Part shown: in pieces, positions 47,553 to 59,492 of the stretch
Layout: every line of letters begins with the position of its first letter
Numbering within the stretch: position 1 is the first letter of the stretch
From: Heliocidaris tuberculata
Lineage: Eukaryota; Echinodermata; Echinoidea; Camarodonta; Echinometridae
Assembly: GCA_025618425.1 (NCBI GenBank)
Contig: CM046837.1
Location: 28,345,059 to 28,409,058, forward strand
Length of the DNA: 64,000 nucleotides
Direction: 5' to 3'
Translations under genes and position numbers: made by a program
The notes under the pieces: model-generated
The model's database searches: none
Seen by the model: the letters and a program-made list of their open reading frames with translations, nothing else
Told to the model about the DNA's origin: nothing

Positions 47553-49330
47553 TTTTACAATACAAAGCATTAGTATGAAAAAAGTAACAATCATATGGAA
47601 ATGAAATGGAAACAAAGAGAGAAAATATAGCAAATCATAATATGACTACTCAGATTTGACATATGACAAATTATATAACATTATCAAATTGGATATCATA
47701 TTGATATAAATAATGAAATAGAAAATCATAATGTCACTACTCATATTCAATATGTGACAAATTATATAACACTGTATCAAACTGGATGACATATTGATAT
47801 AAACAATGCAATAGAAAATCATAATAGGACTATAAACATGAGACAAATCATATAACATAGTATATCAAATTGGAATATAATATTAATATAAACAATGATT
47901 GGGTCAAAACAATATAATCAGCGAATCAAAATTCACCACGGGTATTTATGATGGATTTGAAATATCTTACAGAACAATCGATTGCATTTTCATTGTCCAA
48001 TTTCATGATTTTACAAATTTCTCTTCCTTATTAAAATCTTTGAATGCTTCATATATTTCAGTAATTTCAGTAAAAAAAAAAATGTATTTCTTTCGGTACT
48101 AAATCTCGTACATTCCGTTATAGGGTGAAATTCATCTCCAACTTTTCCCACATTACATTCCTTACAAATTCATAGATGAGAGGGGATTTTTTTCTAGACG
48201 CCTATGTCTTTCGGTTTCTATTGGTAGGTTGTGTGAGCTAGTTCTAAGTCGACATATATTTTTGCGTAGTTTGTCATTTTTAACATGTGCCAAGTATTTT
48301 TCTGTGTTCATATCCTGCTTGAAAAATCTATATGTTCTAAGTTTATTTTTCTCATTACCATGTATACAATCACTACATAAATCCATCTTGAACTGACAAT
48401 CATAAAAATTCATCATTTTCATTTCTATTTCTTCTCCAACAATTTTGTCACTATCTGTAATATCTTCTAATTCTACACATTTATTATTGTCATCTATGTA
48501 TACATATGATTTACATTCCCTGAACAGCTGGTACACACTCCCTAGCCAACTTACATATTTTTTCGTTACCATTTTTGTTTTCTTGTTGTTGTTTTTTGTG
48601 TTGGTTTTCTTCAAAAGAGTGGTATAGTAGTGAATCGTTATCTATACTTCTCATTCGTGAATGATATTTTGCTAAATTTCTGCAGATAAGTGTGATCAAA
48701 AGGTATGCTCCTTCTTCAGCTAACACCGCCAGTTTACTGCTTTTCTTATTGACACCTAATATATTTCTTAACCATTGCGAATGAATATTTTCTATGCTAT
48801 TCTTAAAATATATTTTAGAGTTCCCCTTTGTAGCTTCCCCTAGCTTTTCAAAATCAACAACAAAAGCTCCCCACATCTCTGATCCATATAAGAGTATAGG
48901 TTTTACTAAAGAATCAAATAGATGGTTAGCTATTTTGATATTAGGAAGGCAATATCCAAAGGATTTGAATATAACCCTTCTTGATTTATCTGCTAAATTC
49001 ACCAATGTGTCAATGAATTGATTTGGACAAGAGCGGATTGCAAACAAATACAACACCAATTTCAGATATGGGTAAACTGTCTTGTATTTCATGCATCTAA
49101 ACCATTATTATTTTCAATATAGAAATTACCGCTTTCTAAAACATAGCTAAATTTGGGCACTTTCCTGTGTTTACAGTTGAAATTAGTCAAAGGAATCTTG
49201 AAGTTATTTATGAATACGTGTTGATTTTAGATACATGAAATATTAAAAGTTTATCTCGGAAATACCCTCCTCCATATTTTCTTTTAATTTGTATGAGCGA
49301 GTCCTAGCAATTTATTTCATATCGAAAAAG
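47553..49330 (-). pseudogene. LINE ORF2 C-terminal fragment in T2
   Basis: 48,511-49,092 (minus) reads FDSLVKPILLYGSEMWGAF, then NSIENIHSQWLRNILGVNKK and YLLITLICRNLAKYHSRM. This is the region behind the RT palm in several LINE clades. A frameshift near 48,560 leads into 48,162-48,560, with KNKLRTYRFFKQDMNTEKYL and RLRTSSHNLPIETERHRR. A stop at 48,162 precedes a decayed cysteine-rich tail (CNVGKVGDEFHP-like, near 48,130). The 3' UTR holds three copies of an 88-bp unit. X-a at 11,780 is the corresponding unoccupied sequence. Related in style to the LINE at 30,403-33,075. Confidence 0.7.
47641..47890. repeat. 88-bp tandem repeat in LINE 3' UTR
   Basis: GACAAATTATATAAC-type marker at 47,665, 47,756 and 47,842, each followed by TATCAAATTGGA..TATTGATATAAA. 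Confidence 0.75.
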
Positions 49331-49369
49331 AGGTCAGCACTCAATCTCTTTTAAACTATTTCATATGTA

Positions 49370-50270
49370 GGCCTAATTTCCACAATTTAAAGCCATCTGA
49401 TAACTCCGATTCCCAGAGGGTGTATCGAAATATGTGCTCGCTAGGTCTTATAATACATAATGAAATCAAGCAATGACAAGCATATCCCATAAAGTATGTT
49501 GATATCGATGTAATCCTAAAGAAAAACGACAGGGTTAATGTACGAATTAAAAGATCATTCGACATCCCCCCAAACAGATTTTCTTTTGTCATTTTCAATA
49601 GCTGTAAATAATGCACAAACGACTTCAGCGTTAGAAAAAAATCTGAAAATTTTTGCACGCTCGCTTCGCTCGCTTGCAAATGGATCATTAAACCATCACA
49701 CACAACTGGTAAATTAGGGAAGCTGAAACAGTATCCAGAACCACAATAAGAAGGAAGAATATGATACTTGATAATGTATTAATCATGTTAATTAGACTGT
49801 CGGGTAATACCAATGTCACAAAATTCTCCCTTGTAGGTGCCCCTTTTTGCTGGTGCCCCCCCCCCCATTTTGAAAGACGCTCCGCCGCCCCTGTCTGCTT
49901 CATGTAACCATGGAGAAGCTGGTAATTGAGAGGCGTTAAAAAATCATGAAGGGTACTATATACCTCCATTGCCACTCCCCCCCCCCCCCCCCCACCATCC
50001 GACGCCCCTGCCCATGAGGGAAGAAAAGTTGGCTTGGACGTCGGCTCTGCATGCCCCCCCCCCCCCCAACCTCTCCTTCCACCTCCCCTCCCCACTTCGA
50101 TCATGCTATTATTGACTGCTCTAACAAGCCGCCAGACACTTCTCTGACCTACCTCTGACCTATTGGTGTTCCAACTTGAACCAAGACTAAGTGCATTGCC
50201 TTCGCAAGCTTATAAATATTCATTTCTATGACGTCAAATTGAAAGGTAACTGCGAGTTGTATCCTCTACC
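49370..50270 (-). repeat. Right inverted arm of T2 (E plus S)
   Basis: Inverse of 3,880-4,740 with S intact. A reading across the right junction (LRKLINIHFYDVKLKGN, then the polymerase KEEDGG) is open by chance and crosses the target-site boundary. Confidence 0.7.
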
Positions 50271-50650
50271 GAAAGAGGAGGACGGTGGAATCATATATAG
50301 CGACATGCATTAAACATGATCACTGTCTTGGTGCAACAGATAAAATTAGTTACAAAGGTGTAAAGAAACAGAATAACGTGACAAAAGTTGCGTACTTGCA
50401 GGTTTTTCGTTCAAAAGGTTTTCTCCATTATCTCTAAAGATGCTGCTTGTCTTTTCGTGAACACAACATAATTATGTTGAGTAAAATACATTTACCTAAG
50501 AAGGAGACAAGCTGCACCTTGAGAGATAATGGAGAAAATATGAAATTTTGTGTACAAAACATATTGAGAGTTGTACTACTAAACCTGCCTCTTTGAAAAT
50601 TGAAGCGACTTTGCCAATTTGAGGATCGCCATAGAAAGTTTATTGATACT
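50271..50650 (+). pseudogene. Polymerase C-terminal fragment, copy B, with hairpin
   Basis: Continues from the T2 right boundary as KEEDGGIIYSDMH, with the CLGATDKISYKGVKKQNN block near 50,325-50,380, matching copy C. At 50,419-50,451 and 50,506-50,538 lie 33-nt inverted arms, with AACATAATTATGTT between. It then passes into R/U sequence. Confidence 0.65.
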
Positions 50651-52370
50651 TTTCAAACTTTCATAACGAAGGGGGGGGGATGTTATGGGACGAAGAAGAA
50701 AATATGGACATAATTTCCCCTTTTTTTCTTTTTCTCTCTCGATATTTGGGCGGGGAGGATCCCCCGGATCTCATATTCTCCGTTCCCCCCATGCCCATTT
50801 TTTTTTTGTCAGTTCATATTCTTTTCAATGAACTTAATGGGTACGACCTTCTTTTTTTCGTAATAAACGACTTGCAGAAACGGTGCAATGGAGGGGGTGG
50901 GGGGGGGGTCTATCATTCAGAGAACTTTTCTATTCCCCTTTACGATAAATAAGTATAATATTTACAAACAACACTGCGCATGGGAAAATGGGCAGTTGGA
51001 GGACTGCTTAGTTGATTGTTTGTTTTCTTTCTTTCTTTTCTGCGAGTGGGTACGTATTGCGCTAGCTGGAGAGAGAAGAAGAAATAAAGCAATTATCGCC
51101 TGTCTTTCTTCTTTGCTTTCCAAAATCCGTGTGTGGATGGTTAGAAGACGAGAAAATATACGGGGGATTTTTTCCCGTTCCTATCTTTACTTTTTCTATC
51201 CTTTTCTTTCCAGCCAGCCAAAACAACATGCACACTGCATTAGCAAGAAAAAGACATGATTGTAAGAAATGAGAATTTTGCGAGTGTCTTGGTCTTCGGT
51301 CGTCGTTTTCCATAGACACATGGGAAATGCGAATGCTGACATTCTGTGAAATTTACCCTCTGGGTCGAATTTGATGGAGCATATTTTTTTTGAATGCTCG
51401 TTTAAATAATTATAGTAACGATCTTCCAGTTTTGTTTAATAGCACAGATTAAATTTTTTTAAATTGTAATATAATAGCGCCCTCGAGAATCATTATGTTT
51501 CACTCATCTACACAATTATTTGTCGTCAATGACCCTTTTAAAATCATTTCCATTTTTTTTTTCTTCATCCGGCCAAGCCGTTCTCCCATTATTCCATATC
51601 CATTTACAGCCCATTCATTGGTCCAACAATCCATTGGTCAAGTTGGTACAAACCATGGGTCTTATAACACTGACGTCACTCTAGGACTTTGCTAGTTTTG
51701 TAGATAATTATGACCCCATCGTTCCTGCAGCCCATTGCTCTTACAACGGATTGGTCCTACAATCCTAACTCCAACCCATCTAGAACGGATATTCATATAC
51801 ACAGTGATTTCGGAGCAACCTAGTGGTAGAACCAAGCCCCCCCCCCCCCCCCCCCCCCCCGTCTACAACTTCAACAGTTAATATCAATATTATCCCTGAT
51901 TAATACCCGATGAGAGCACGATATCTGTATGGCTCCCAACAGACGTCTTATGTTATGAAAGCTTCACGAAATCTCCTGTATCATTTCTGCATCATGACAA
52001 TTTCATGTTTAAATGACATTATACAGCTTTTAAAACATTTAGATACAACAAAAAATACATGTCATATAATCACATTACAATAATGCATCACATTTACCGT
52101 AGCATATTGGCATGAGAACAAAAAACAATTATACGATGAAGAAAAGTAAAGAGAAGGGGGATGTGAGAAAAGAGACAAGGTTGGAAGAGAGAGAGAGACA
52201 AGGTTGGAAGAGAGAGAGAGAGAGAGATAGAAAAGAAAGAACTAATAGCACAAATAAGACAATACATGTACGCTAATTAGCGTGGGTCCTAGTAAAAATT
52301 GATTATTGCTCTGTGGAGTTGCTAAAACGTATTTGCCCCTTAAGTTTATCTTTAGGCTCTTGAAACATAG
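50651..52370 (+). repeat. R/U unit 5
   Basis: G run, GATGAAGAAGAAAATATGGAC-type start, hairpin h5, CATTGGTCCTAC segment to 51,880 (with a C run at 51,837-51,860), then GA arrays at 52,183-52,226. Close to 58,320-59,492 and 28,640-30,400. No gene. Confidence 0.65.
51034..51253. repeat. R hairpin h5
   Basis: GCGCTAGCTGGAGAGAGAAG (51,059) against CTTTTCTTTCCAGCCAGCC (51,201), plus the outer CTTTTCTGCGAGTG / CACTGCATTAGCAAGAAAAAG arms. Confidence 0.7.
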
Positions 52371-53430
52371 ATTTCAAGTTCTATCTGTAAGTAGTTACTA
52401 ATAAAGCAGCGTGCGGATCCAAGATGATATAAAAGTTTGAGTGTATCTTGGTGGAGCCAGGGGTAGGGCAGTTTTCCCCGTTATTGTGTACCCCTTTTTT
52501 CCGTCATTGTGTAACCCCCTTTCCCCGGGAATATGAATTCAGCAGTCACATGGACTCTCTTGCTCAGATCATGGACCCTATTGATGAAAGGGGGTGTGGG
52601 GGGGGGGGGGGGGGGGAGGGAGGGAGGTATCAGATGAAAAAGAAAATCTCGTCTTATTTTCCCTCCCCTTTCTTTTCTTTTCCTCTCTTCCTTCTCTACA
52701 TGGGGCCGGGCGACCATGATGGACCTCCTCCCCGATCTGATGTTTTCCCCATGTCTACTCCTTGCATTGCTTATGTTTTTCAATGAATCCGAGCTTACTT
52801 TTTCGTAAATAGATCAGTTGAAGTTGCGATATCATGGAGGGTGGGGAGGGGGTGGAAGTGTGAGAGCCTCCCGGTCTCTCAGTCAGAGCTCTTTTCTGTT
52901 CCCTCGCTCGATATCTAAATGAAAAAAGAAAAAAGAAAAAAAGAAAGGCTGTGAGAAAGATAATGGAAAATGGGGGGGGGGGGGGGGGTGCTTAATATGT
53001 TTTTGTGTGTGTGTGTGTGTTGTTTGTTTTGTTTTGTTTTGTTTGCAATGAGCGTGCGTGCTGTTTGTGCTAACTGGAAAGAGAAGAGGGAAAATGTTGT
53101 CCCCGGTCTTCGGTCTTCGTTTTTTGCAATCCGTGCGTGCATGGTTGTAAATCGAGATTGAAGACGGGGTTCTTTTTCCCCCCTCTTGTTTTGACGGACC
53201 TTTTCTCTCCTTTTCTCTCCAGCTAGCCAGAACAACATGTACGCCGATCATCAGCGGAAAACAAAGGACATAATTTTAAGAAATGGGGATTTTTTTTTTT
53301 CAATTGTCCTGCTCTTCGGTCTTCATTTTTGAAACACCCCGGGAAAACACGGTCACAACTTTCTAGTACTTTATCAATGTTCGTAACCTAATTCAATTTT
53401 TTTTTGGTTGTTGTTGTTGTTGTTACAATG
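52371..53430 (+). repeat. R unit 6
   Basis: GGATCCAAGATGATATAAAA start, TTTTCCCCGTTATTGTGTAC marker, G run 52,599-52,615, ACATGGGGCCGGGCGACCAT, hairpin h6, and ATGGAGGAGTAGTCAC at 53,428. It sits directly upstream of the LRR exon at 54,007. Confidence 0.7.
53044..53265. repeat. R hairpin h6
   Basis: GCGTGCGTGCTGTTTGTGCT..AACTGGAAAGAGAAG pairs with TTCTCTCCAGCTAGCC..AACAACATGTACGCCGATC. The inner arm CGGTCTTCGGTCTTCG pairs with CGAGATTGAAGACGGGG. Confidence 0.75.
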
Positions 53431-54006
53431 GAGGAGTAGTCACTTCTTATCATAAACCAGTTAATTTGACCACCCAGTTTATTACACCGCTTGGATTGGA
53501 CAAGGCAGGAAAAGAAATATTATTCTAGAACTTTAAAAAAAATCCGACGTTTGTCATGAAAAGAAAGCTACCAATGTTTAAATTATCAATAGATTGTTTG
53601 ATCATATCGCAGCCGTATCCCACCTTGTAATAGGTATATGGTTATGGAAGCATTGATAGTGTCATGGTTTTTCACTTGTGCATATCTAATGATACATCAG
53701 ACTTATAGAATAGATAGCCGAAGTCTTCCCGCTTCCATCTCTTAATTCTGCATCCTTTGAACATCACAATATACGATGTCTGATAAATTGTACAATGCCA
53801 CATATGATATCGAAGATAAAAACACCAGTGTTTTTGTTTTCATCTTCATATATTTGATTAGTCATAACATTTGATTTTCTTTGACCCGTAGATGATGCAG
53901 ACTGTACAGACAAAGGACCCATTTGTGCAAGATTTAGGTCCTTAATAAAAGTGTTTAATTTTCAGTAATTGTGCTAATCTAGCTTCATCACTAATTATTT
54001 CAACAG
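53431..54006 (+). other. Intron upstream of LRR exon 1
   Basis: Conserved with 60,300-60,869 and, in part, with 34,110-36,388. It ends TTTTCAGTAATTGTGCTAAT..ATTTCAACAG, giving the acceptor for the exon at 54,007. No other coding sequence. Confidence 0.55.
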
Positions 54007-54192
54007 ATTGAGACCCTTATCATGGAAAGAATGAATCTCAGTGAACGCCCCTCAGCATCACGTGACCTCGCTGAGTTCTTCTGTAAGATGCCTCATTTGA
54101 AGAACCTGACACTCCGTGAACGGTACGGCGAGGTATTTGAGCTACACGATGACTTCTACTCAACATCATCATTGATGGCATCATCTGCAAAG
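54007..54192 (+). CDS. LRR module exon 1 (internal exon of an LRR/NLR-type gene)
   Basis: Open for exactly 62 codons between an acceptor (TTCAACAG) and a donor (AAG|GTATTG), phase 0 at both ends, so modules can be added or lost without changing frame. The reading begins IETLIMERMNLSERPSASRD and has the spacing of ribonuclease-inhibitor-like LRRs (FFCKMPHLKNLTL, then a DDFYS block and SLMASSAK). Such proteins recognise ligands through arrays of these modules and in sea urchins include many NLR-type receptors. A twin lies at 60,870 with only a few changes, and a truncated relative at 36,389. The ATG at 54,022 is probably not the start, since the frame is open from the acceptor. The full gene is not in the window, and NLR versus other LRR protein is undecided. 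Confidence 0.6.
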
Positions 54193-55430
54193 GTATTGAT
54201 AAGGTCACATCTTTCTAGGATTCTAACAAGATCAACCTAATGAAATTATTTTCTTTTTTTTTTCAATTACAACGGAGGAGTAGTCACTAGTTATGGTTAT
54301 AAAAAAGTTAATTTTACTGCCCAATTTATTACTTATTGTTGTATATTATTTAGTATAATAAATTTTCCTGTTATCCTGCAATTTCTGGATAATGAGATTC
54401 AGATGTAACTTACTAATATTTGAGTTTCTCCAATGCATACTATACTATACGTGTCGTCAATAACCCTTTTGTAAATATTCAATCCAAGCCCTTTGGTCCT
54501 GGTCCTTAGTCAACTGCTTCATTACTCCATATCTATAGCTACAGCCCATTCATTGGTCCTGCAGTCCACTGGTACAGTCCATGTGACTTACAACGCTATC
54601 GTCATTTTCCTTTGTTTTCCTAGCAATTTTCCCACGTGACTTACAGCGCTAACGTCACTGCCTTTGTTTTAATAGAAATTGCTAGCATTTTGCTAGTTTT
54701 GTAATTAAGGCCCATTGTTCATGCAGTTCATTGCCCTTACAGCGAATTGGTCCTAAAATTTTAATTCCAACCCTATCTATAACAGAGACTAATATTACAT
54801 ATATATCTAACGATGAGCAACCTAGTGGGAGAATCAAGGCCCTCTCCCCCGTCCACTAGTGAAAAATAAATGCATTGTACCGCAGTATATTGTCCACTAC
54901 AACACCATATCAACAATCCTAGAAGTAATCAAATATGGAAATAAGTTTCTATTTATTTACTTATTAATTTATTGTAACATAATCTGGATAAAACCTGACC
55001 AGCAAAAGTTCTCTTATATCATGGTCCTCTGGTCCTGGTTAAGGGATATCATACAACATGTTAAATACAACAGAAAATACAAGATATTATATAAGCACAT
55101 TACAATAATGCATCTAATTTACTGTAGCGTATTGGCATGAGAACAAAACAAAGGTATGACAAAGAGAAGGAGGATGGGAGAAAAGAGACAAGGTTGGAAG
55201 AGAGAGAGAGAAAGAGAGAGAAATAGATCAAATGATGCGAATTAGCGTGCGCCCTATTAAAATGTGATTATTTGCTCTTGTGGAGTTGCTAAAGTATATT
55301 TGCCCCAAAGCATATCTTTAGGCTCGTGAAACATGGACTTCAAATTTCATCTGTTAGTAATTACTATAATAAAGGCAGCATGCGGATCCAAGATTATATA
55401 AAAGTGGGGGGGGGGGGGCCACAGGCTTGA
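54193..55430 (+). repeat. U-unit downstream of LRR exon 1
   Basis: ACGGAGGAGTAGTCACTAG at 54,273, CATTGGTCCTGCAGTCC segments at 54,550-54,740, GAGCAACCTAGTGGGAGAAT, a GA array at 55,198-55,222, and CTTGTGGAGTTGCTAAAGT. Mirrored at 61,056-62,220. No further exon found. Confidence 0.55.
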
Positions 55431-56231
55431 GTATATCTTGGTGGAGGCAGGGATGGGACAGTTTTCCCCTGTCCTTGTATAACCCCTTTTTCCCGGGAAT
55501 ATGAATTCAGCAATCGCATCGACTCTCTTGCTTAGATCCCTGACACTACCGATGAAAAAAAAAAGGGGGGGGGTAGGGAGGTATAGGATGAAAAAGAAAA
55601 TCTAGTCATACTTCCCTCCCCTTTCTTTTCTTTCCCGCTCTTTCTTTCTCAACGTGGGGCCAGACGACCAAGGATCTCCCCGATCTGATGTGTTCCCTTC
55701 CCCCACATGCCTACTCTGTTCAAATCGTATTCTTTTCAATGACTGCGAGCTTACTGTTTTATAAATAGATCAGTTGCAGTTGCGATACGATGGAGGGGGG
55801 GGGGCTGTGAGTGCCTCCGGGTCTCTCAATCAGAGCACTTTTCTGATCCCCCGCTCAATAAATGAATTTATCTTAATTTTAAACAAAAGCTGCGAGAGGA
55901 ATATTGAAAAATTCGACAGGGGGATGGGAGGTGCTTAATATGTTTCTTTTCTTTCTTTCTTTCTTTCTTTCTTTCTTTTCAGCCATGATCGTGTGTGCTG
56001 GTTGAGTGGTAGTGCTAATTGGAAAAGAAGTGGGAAAAAATATCCCTGGTCTTCGGTCTTCGTTTTTCTGAATCCGTGCGTGCATGGTTGTAAACCGAGA
56101 TGGAAGACGGGGGATCTTCTTTTCCCATCTTTTTTTCGACGGACCTTTTTTCTCTCCTCTACTCACCAGCTAGCCAAAACAACATGCATGACAACCATTA
56201 GCGGAAAACAAAAGACATAATGTTAAAAAAT

Positions 56232-56262
<31 letters not shown>

Positions 56263-56586
56263 AAGTGTCCCGGTCTTCGGTCTTCGGTCTTCTTTTTTTA
56301 AACGTGCACCCCGGGAAAATACGGTCACATCTTTCTGGTACTCTAACAATGTTAAACCTAATCTACTTCCCCCCTCTTTTTGTTACAAGGAAGATTAGTC
56401 ACTTCTAATCATAAGGCAATTAATCTGACCGCCCAATTATTACAAAGCTTGGACGAGGCAGAAAGAAATTTACCCTTTTATATGAAATACTATTTGCAGA
56501 ACTATAAAAAAATTGGCGACTTTTGTCTTTAAAATAAAGCTACCAATGCATAAATTTTCAATAGATTGCTTGATCGTTTCACAGCT
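55431..56586 (+). repeat. R unit 7
   Basis: GTATATCTTGGTGGAGGCAG start, hairpin h7, (TTTC)n at 55,944-55,980, T run at 56,236-56,262, GAAGATTAGTCACTTCTAAT marker at 56,391. It breaks off at a G-rich stretch (56,585-56,600), where polymerase copy C with its hAT-A begins. Confidence 0.65.
55972..56212. repeat. R hairpin h7
   Basis: CCATGATCGTGTGTGCTGGT..GCTAATTGGAAAAG pairs with CACCAGCTAGCCAAAAC..CATGACAACCATTAGCGG. The inner arm GGTCTTCGGTCTTCG pairs with CGAGATGGAAGACGG. Confidence 0.7.
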
Positions 56587-56921
56587 GGGGAGGGGAGGGG
56601 CAAAGCAACTAGAGTCAATTAATGGTTAACACTTTAAAAACGCCATTTGGGACGCAAAATAGCTAGATCTTGGACATAATTTTGCGAGGGTGCAAAGCGA
56701 CCGAGCTTTAGAAAAATTTCACATTTCAAACCCTATAAAACATCATTTCTTACTCATTTTGTCCTTGACTGGAGCGCAAATAACCCTCAAGGACACTAAA
56801 ATTTCTTGTATTTCTCCCGCTTTTCTTTCTCTCTTTTGCCTTTTTTTTGCGCCCCCCTTGAAGTGCCGCCCGGGGCACGTGCCCCTTCTCCCCCTCCCCC
56901 CCCCCCCCGTAGATACCACTG
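56587..56921. mobile_element. hAT-A, copy C, right part only
   Basis: Matches the second half of hAT-A (GGGGCAAAGCAACTAGAGTC onwards) to CCACTG at 56,921, followed by CAGACACG. The left part is missing, and the break falls in the internal G run. Confidence 0.75.
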
Positions 56922-58190
56922 CAGACACGTTCCCCCACCCAAATTCCGTCTTGGGTTGAACCCAGAGAGGCTTCTCTCTGCTATATACACGAAGGTTTTC
57001 TGTTTGGATTTGTTCAGTGTGACATCCACGTCCCTCATGACCTCAAAGAACACTTTTCTGAAATGTTCCCCATTTTCAAGAAAGTGGATATATCCAGAGA
57101 AGACATTTGAGATGTGATAAAAGCATATCATGGTCATGAAAGCTCCTCTGCGTAACCTTATTGGAAGTATGTTTGGTCAAAACATCTTACTCTATACACC
57201 ATTACTCCAATAGTACCTGGGTTAGTGGTAACTAAATGTACCAATTTGTAGAATACAAAAAGGTTGACTGCTTCAGACTCTTTGGCCAAAGATGAATGTG
57301 GCCGATGCTTGACGTAAGGGGGACTTTGATCTTTCCAAGAGTATCATTGCCGACACCATGAAATTAACCGGTGACTCATCTTACGGCAAGACCATTACCA
57401 ATGAGGAAAGACATCCAAATGTAAACGTTTGCGACGAAGAGAAAGCACATAAACATGTTAACAACATTTGCTTTCAATCCAATATCAGAAGACTGCTACG
57501 AGGTTGATACGGCTAAGATAAAAATAAAAATGGACCTCCCAGTTCCGGTTGGGCATGCCGTCTATCAACTAGAAAAGCTGCGCTTGCTACAATTTTTTTT
57601 TTAATGATTTCCTTTTAAATACGTTATTCTCTATGATTTTCAAATGTGCAAAATGGACACTGATTCTGCTTACATTTCCTTATCATCAGATTCATTCAAT
57701 AAAATCATTAAAGCAAGTATCTCAATAATGTACGAACAGTACAAATCCAACTGGTGCCCTCAAAATGATACCCTGAGATTGCCGATATGATAAGATAACC
57801 CCGAGACTATTCACAGTGAAAGAGGAGGATGGTGGAATCATATATAGCGACATGCATTAAACATAATCACTGTCTTGGTGCAACAGACAAAATCAGTTAC
57901 AAAGGTGTAAAGAAACAGAATAACGTGACAAAATTGCGTACTTGCAGGTTTTTCGTTCAAAAGGTTTTCTCCATTATCTCTAAAGATGCTGCTTGTCTTT
58001 TTGTGAACACAACATAATTATGTTGTGAAAATACATTTACCTAAGAAGGAGACAAGCTGCACCTTGAGAGATAATGGAGAAAATATGAAATTTTGTGTAC
58101 AAAACATATTGAGAGTTGTACTACTAAACCTGCCACTTTGAACATTGAAGCAACATTGCCAATTTGAGGATCGCCATAGAAAGTAAATTT
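56922..58190 (+). pseudogene. Decayed family B DNA polymerase, catalytic half, copy C, uninterrupted by T
   Basis: Best-preserved order of the catalytic half: DIHV-type block near 57,020, KLTGDSSYGKT at about 57,363-57,395 and motif C DTDS at 57,656-57,667. YEQYKSNWCPQNDTL follows near 57,735, then the continuous T target (GAAAGAGGA, 57,828-57,836) and CLGATDKISYKGVKKQNNV near 57,873-57,930. Frameshifts and stops remain (for example a T-run insertion near 57,594), so it is a pseudogene. The conserved hairpin follows at 57,965-58,083. It is sandwiched between R unit 7 and R/U unit 8. Confidence 0.75.
57965..58083. repeat. Conserved hairpin at polymerase 3' region
   Basis: Arms TTTTCTCCATTATCTCT..GCTTGTC (57,965-57,997) and their inverse (58,051-58,083), 29 of 33 matching. 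Between them is the perfect palindrome CACAACATAATTATGTTGTG at 58,008-58,027. Same structure at 50,419-50,538. Confidence 0.8.
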
Positions 58191-58319
58191 AGACTTTTCA
58201 AACTCATCACTTTCTCATTTCGTAACCGATTTTGATGGAACTTTTTAAAAATTGCTTTTCTCTATCCTCTCTTTTCATTAAAATTGATTTTTTTCCCCTG
58301 GGTTTCATTCTCCTTTAAC

Positions 58320-59492
58320 GAAAGGGGGGGGGATATTATGGGATGAAGAAGAAAATATGGACATAATTTCCCCTTTTTTTCTTTTTCTCTCTCGATATTT
58401 GGGCGGGGAGGATCCCCCGGATCTCATATTCTCCGTTCCCCCATGCCCATTTTTATTGTCAGTTCATATTCTTTTCAATGAACTTAATGGGTACGACCTT
58501 CTTTTTTCATAATAAACGACTTGCAGTAACGGTGCAATGGAGGGGGTGGGAGGGAGGGGGTCTATCATTCAGAGAACTTTTCTATTCCCCTTTACGATAA
58601 ATAAGTATAATATTTACAAACAACACTGCGCATGGGAAAATGGGCAGTTGGAGGGCTGCTTAGTTGATTGTTTGTTTGTTTTCTTTCTTTCTTTTCTGCG
58701 AGTGGGTACGTATTGCGCTAGCTGGAGAGAGAAGGAGAAATAAAGCAATTATCGCCTGTCTTTGTCTTTGTTTTTCAAAATCCGCGTGTGGATGGTTAGA
58801 AGACGAGAAAGTATACGGGGGATTTTTTTCCCGTTCCTATCTTTACTTTTTCTGTCCTTTTCTTTCCAGCCAGCCAAAACAACATGCACACTGCATTAGC
58901 AAGAAAAAGTCATGATTGTAAGAAATGAGAATTACGCGAGTGTCTTGGTCTTCGGTCGTCGTTTTCCAAAGACACATGGGAAATGCCAGTGCTGACATTC
59001 TGTGAAATTTACCCTCTGGGTCGAATTTGATGGAGCATATTTTTTTTGAATGCTCATTTAAATAATTATAGTAACGATCTTCCAGTTTTGTTTAATATCA
59101 TAGATTAATTTTTTTTTAAATTGTAATATAATAGCGCCCTCGAGAATCATTATGTTTCACTCATCTACACAATTACTTGTCGTCAATGACCCTTTTAAAA
59201 TCATTTCCATTTTTTTTTTCTTCATCCGGCCAAGCCGTTCTCCCATTATTCCATATCCATTTCAGCCCATTCATTGGTCCAACAATCCATTGGTCAAGTT
59301 GGTACAAACCATGGGTCTTATAACACTAACGTCCCTCTAGGACTTTGCTAGTTTTGTAGATAATTATGACCCCATTGTTCCTGCAGCCCATTGCTCTTAC
59401 AACGGATTGGTCCTACAATCCTAACTCCAACCCATCTAGAATGGATATTCATATACACAGTGATTTCGGAGCAACCTAGTGGTAGAACCAAG
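58320..59492 (+). repeat. R/U unit 8
   Basis: Nearly the same as 50,668-51,836, including hairpin h8, TCCGGCCAAGCCGTTCTCCC and CATTGGTCCAACAATCC. It ends at AACCAAGCCCC, where R unit 9 is joined abruptly. 58,191-58,319 is AT-rich sequence with nothing recognised. Confidence 0.65.
58685..58911. repeat. R hairpin h8
   Basis: TTGCGCTAGCTGGAGAGAGA (58,713) against TTTTCTTTCCAGCCAGCC (58,857) and outer arms CTGCGAGTG / CACTGCATTAGCAAG. Confidence 0.7.

Larger units (their letters stand above)
44881..50270. mobile_element. T element 2 in polymerase copy B
   Basis: Left arm E (44,885-46,480) and right arm E plus S (49,370-50,270) are inverted copies. The right terminus is the inverse of GGTAGAGGAT and is followed by GAAAGAGGA (50,271-50,279), the 9-mer that precedes T1. 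The core holds X sequence (46,482-47,552) and a minus-strand LINE. The left S segment is deleted. The core is much shorter than that of T1. No transposase recognised. Confidence 0.65.

Noticed and set aside
50195..50310. Continuous coding sequence across the T2 right boundary (LRKLINIHFYDVKLKGN into KEEDGG)
   Set aside because: Copy C shows the polymerase continuous without this sequence, and the boundary coincides with the 9-bp target repeat and the T terminus; the open frame looks accidental.
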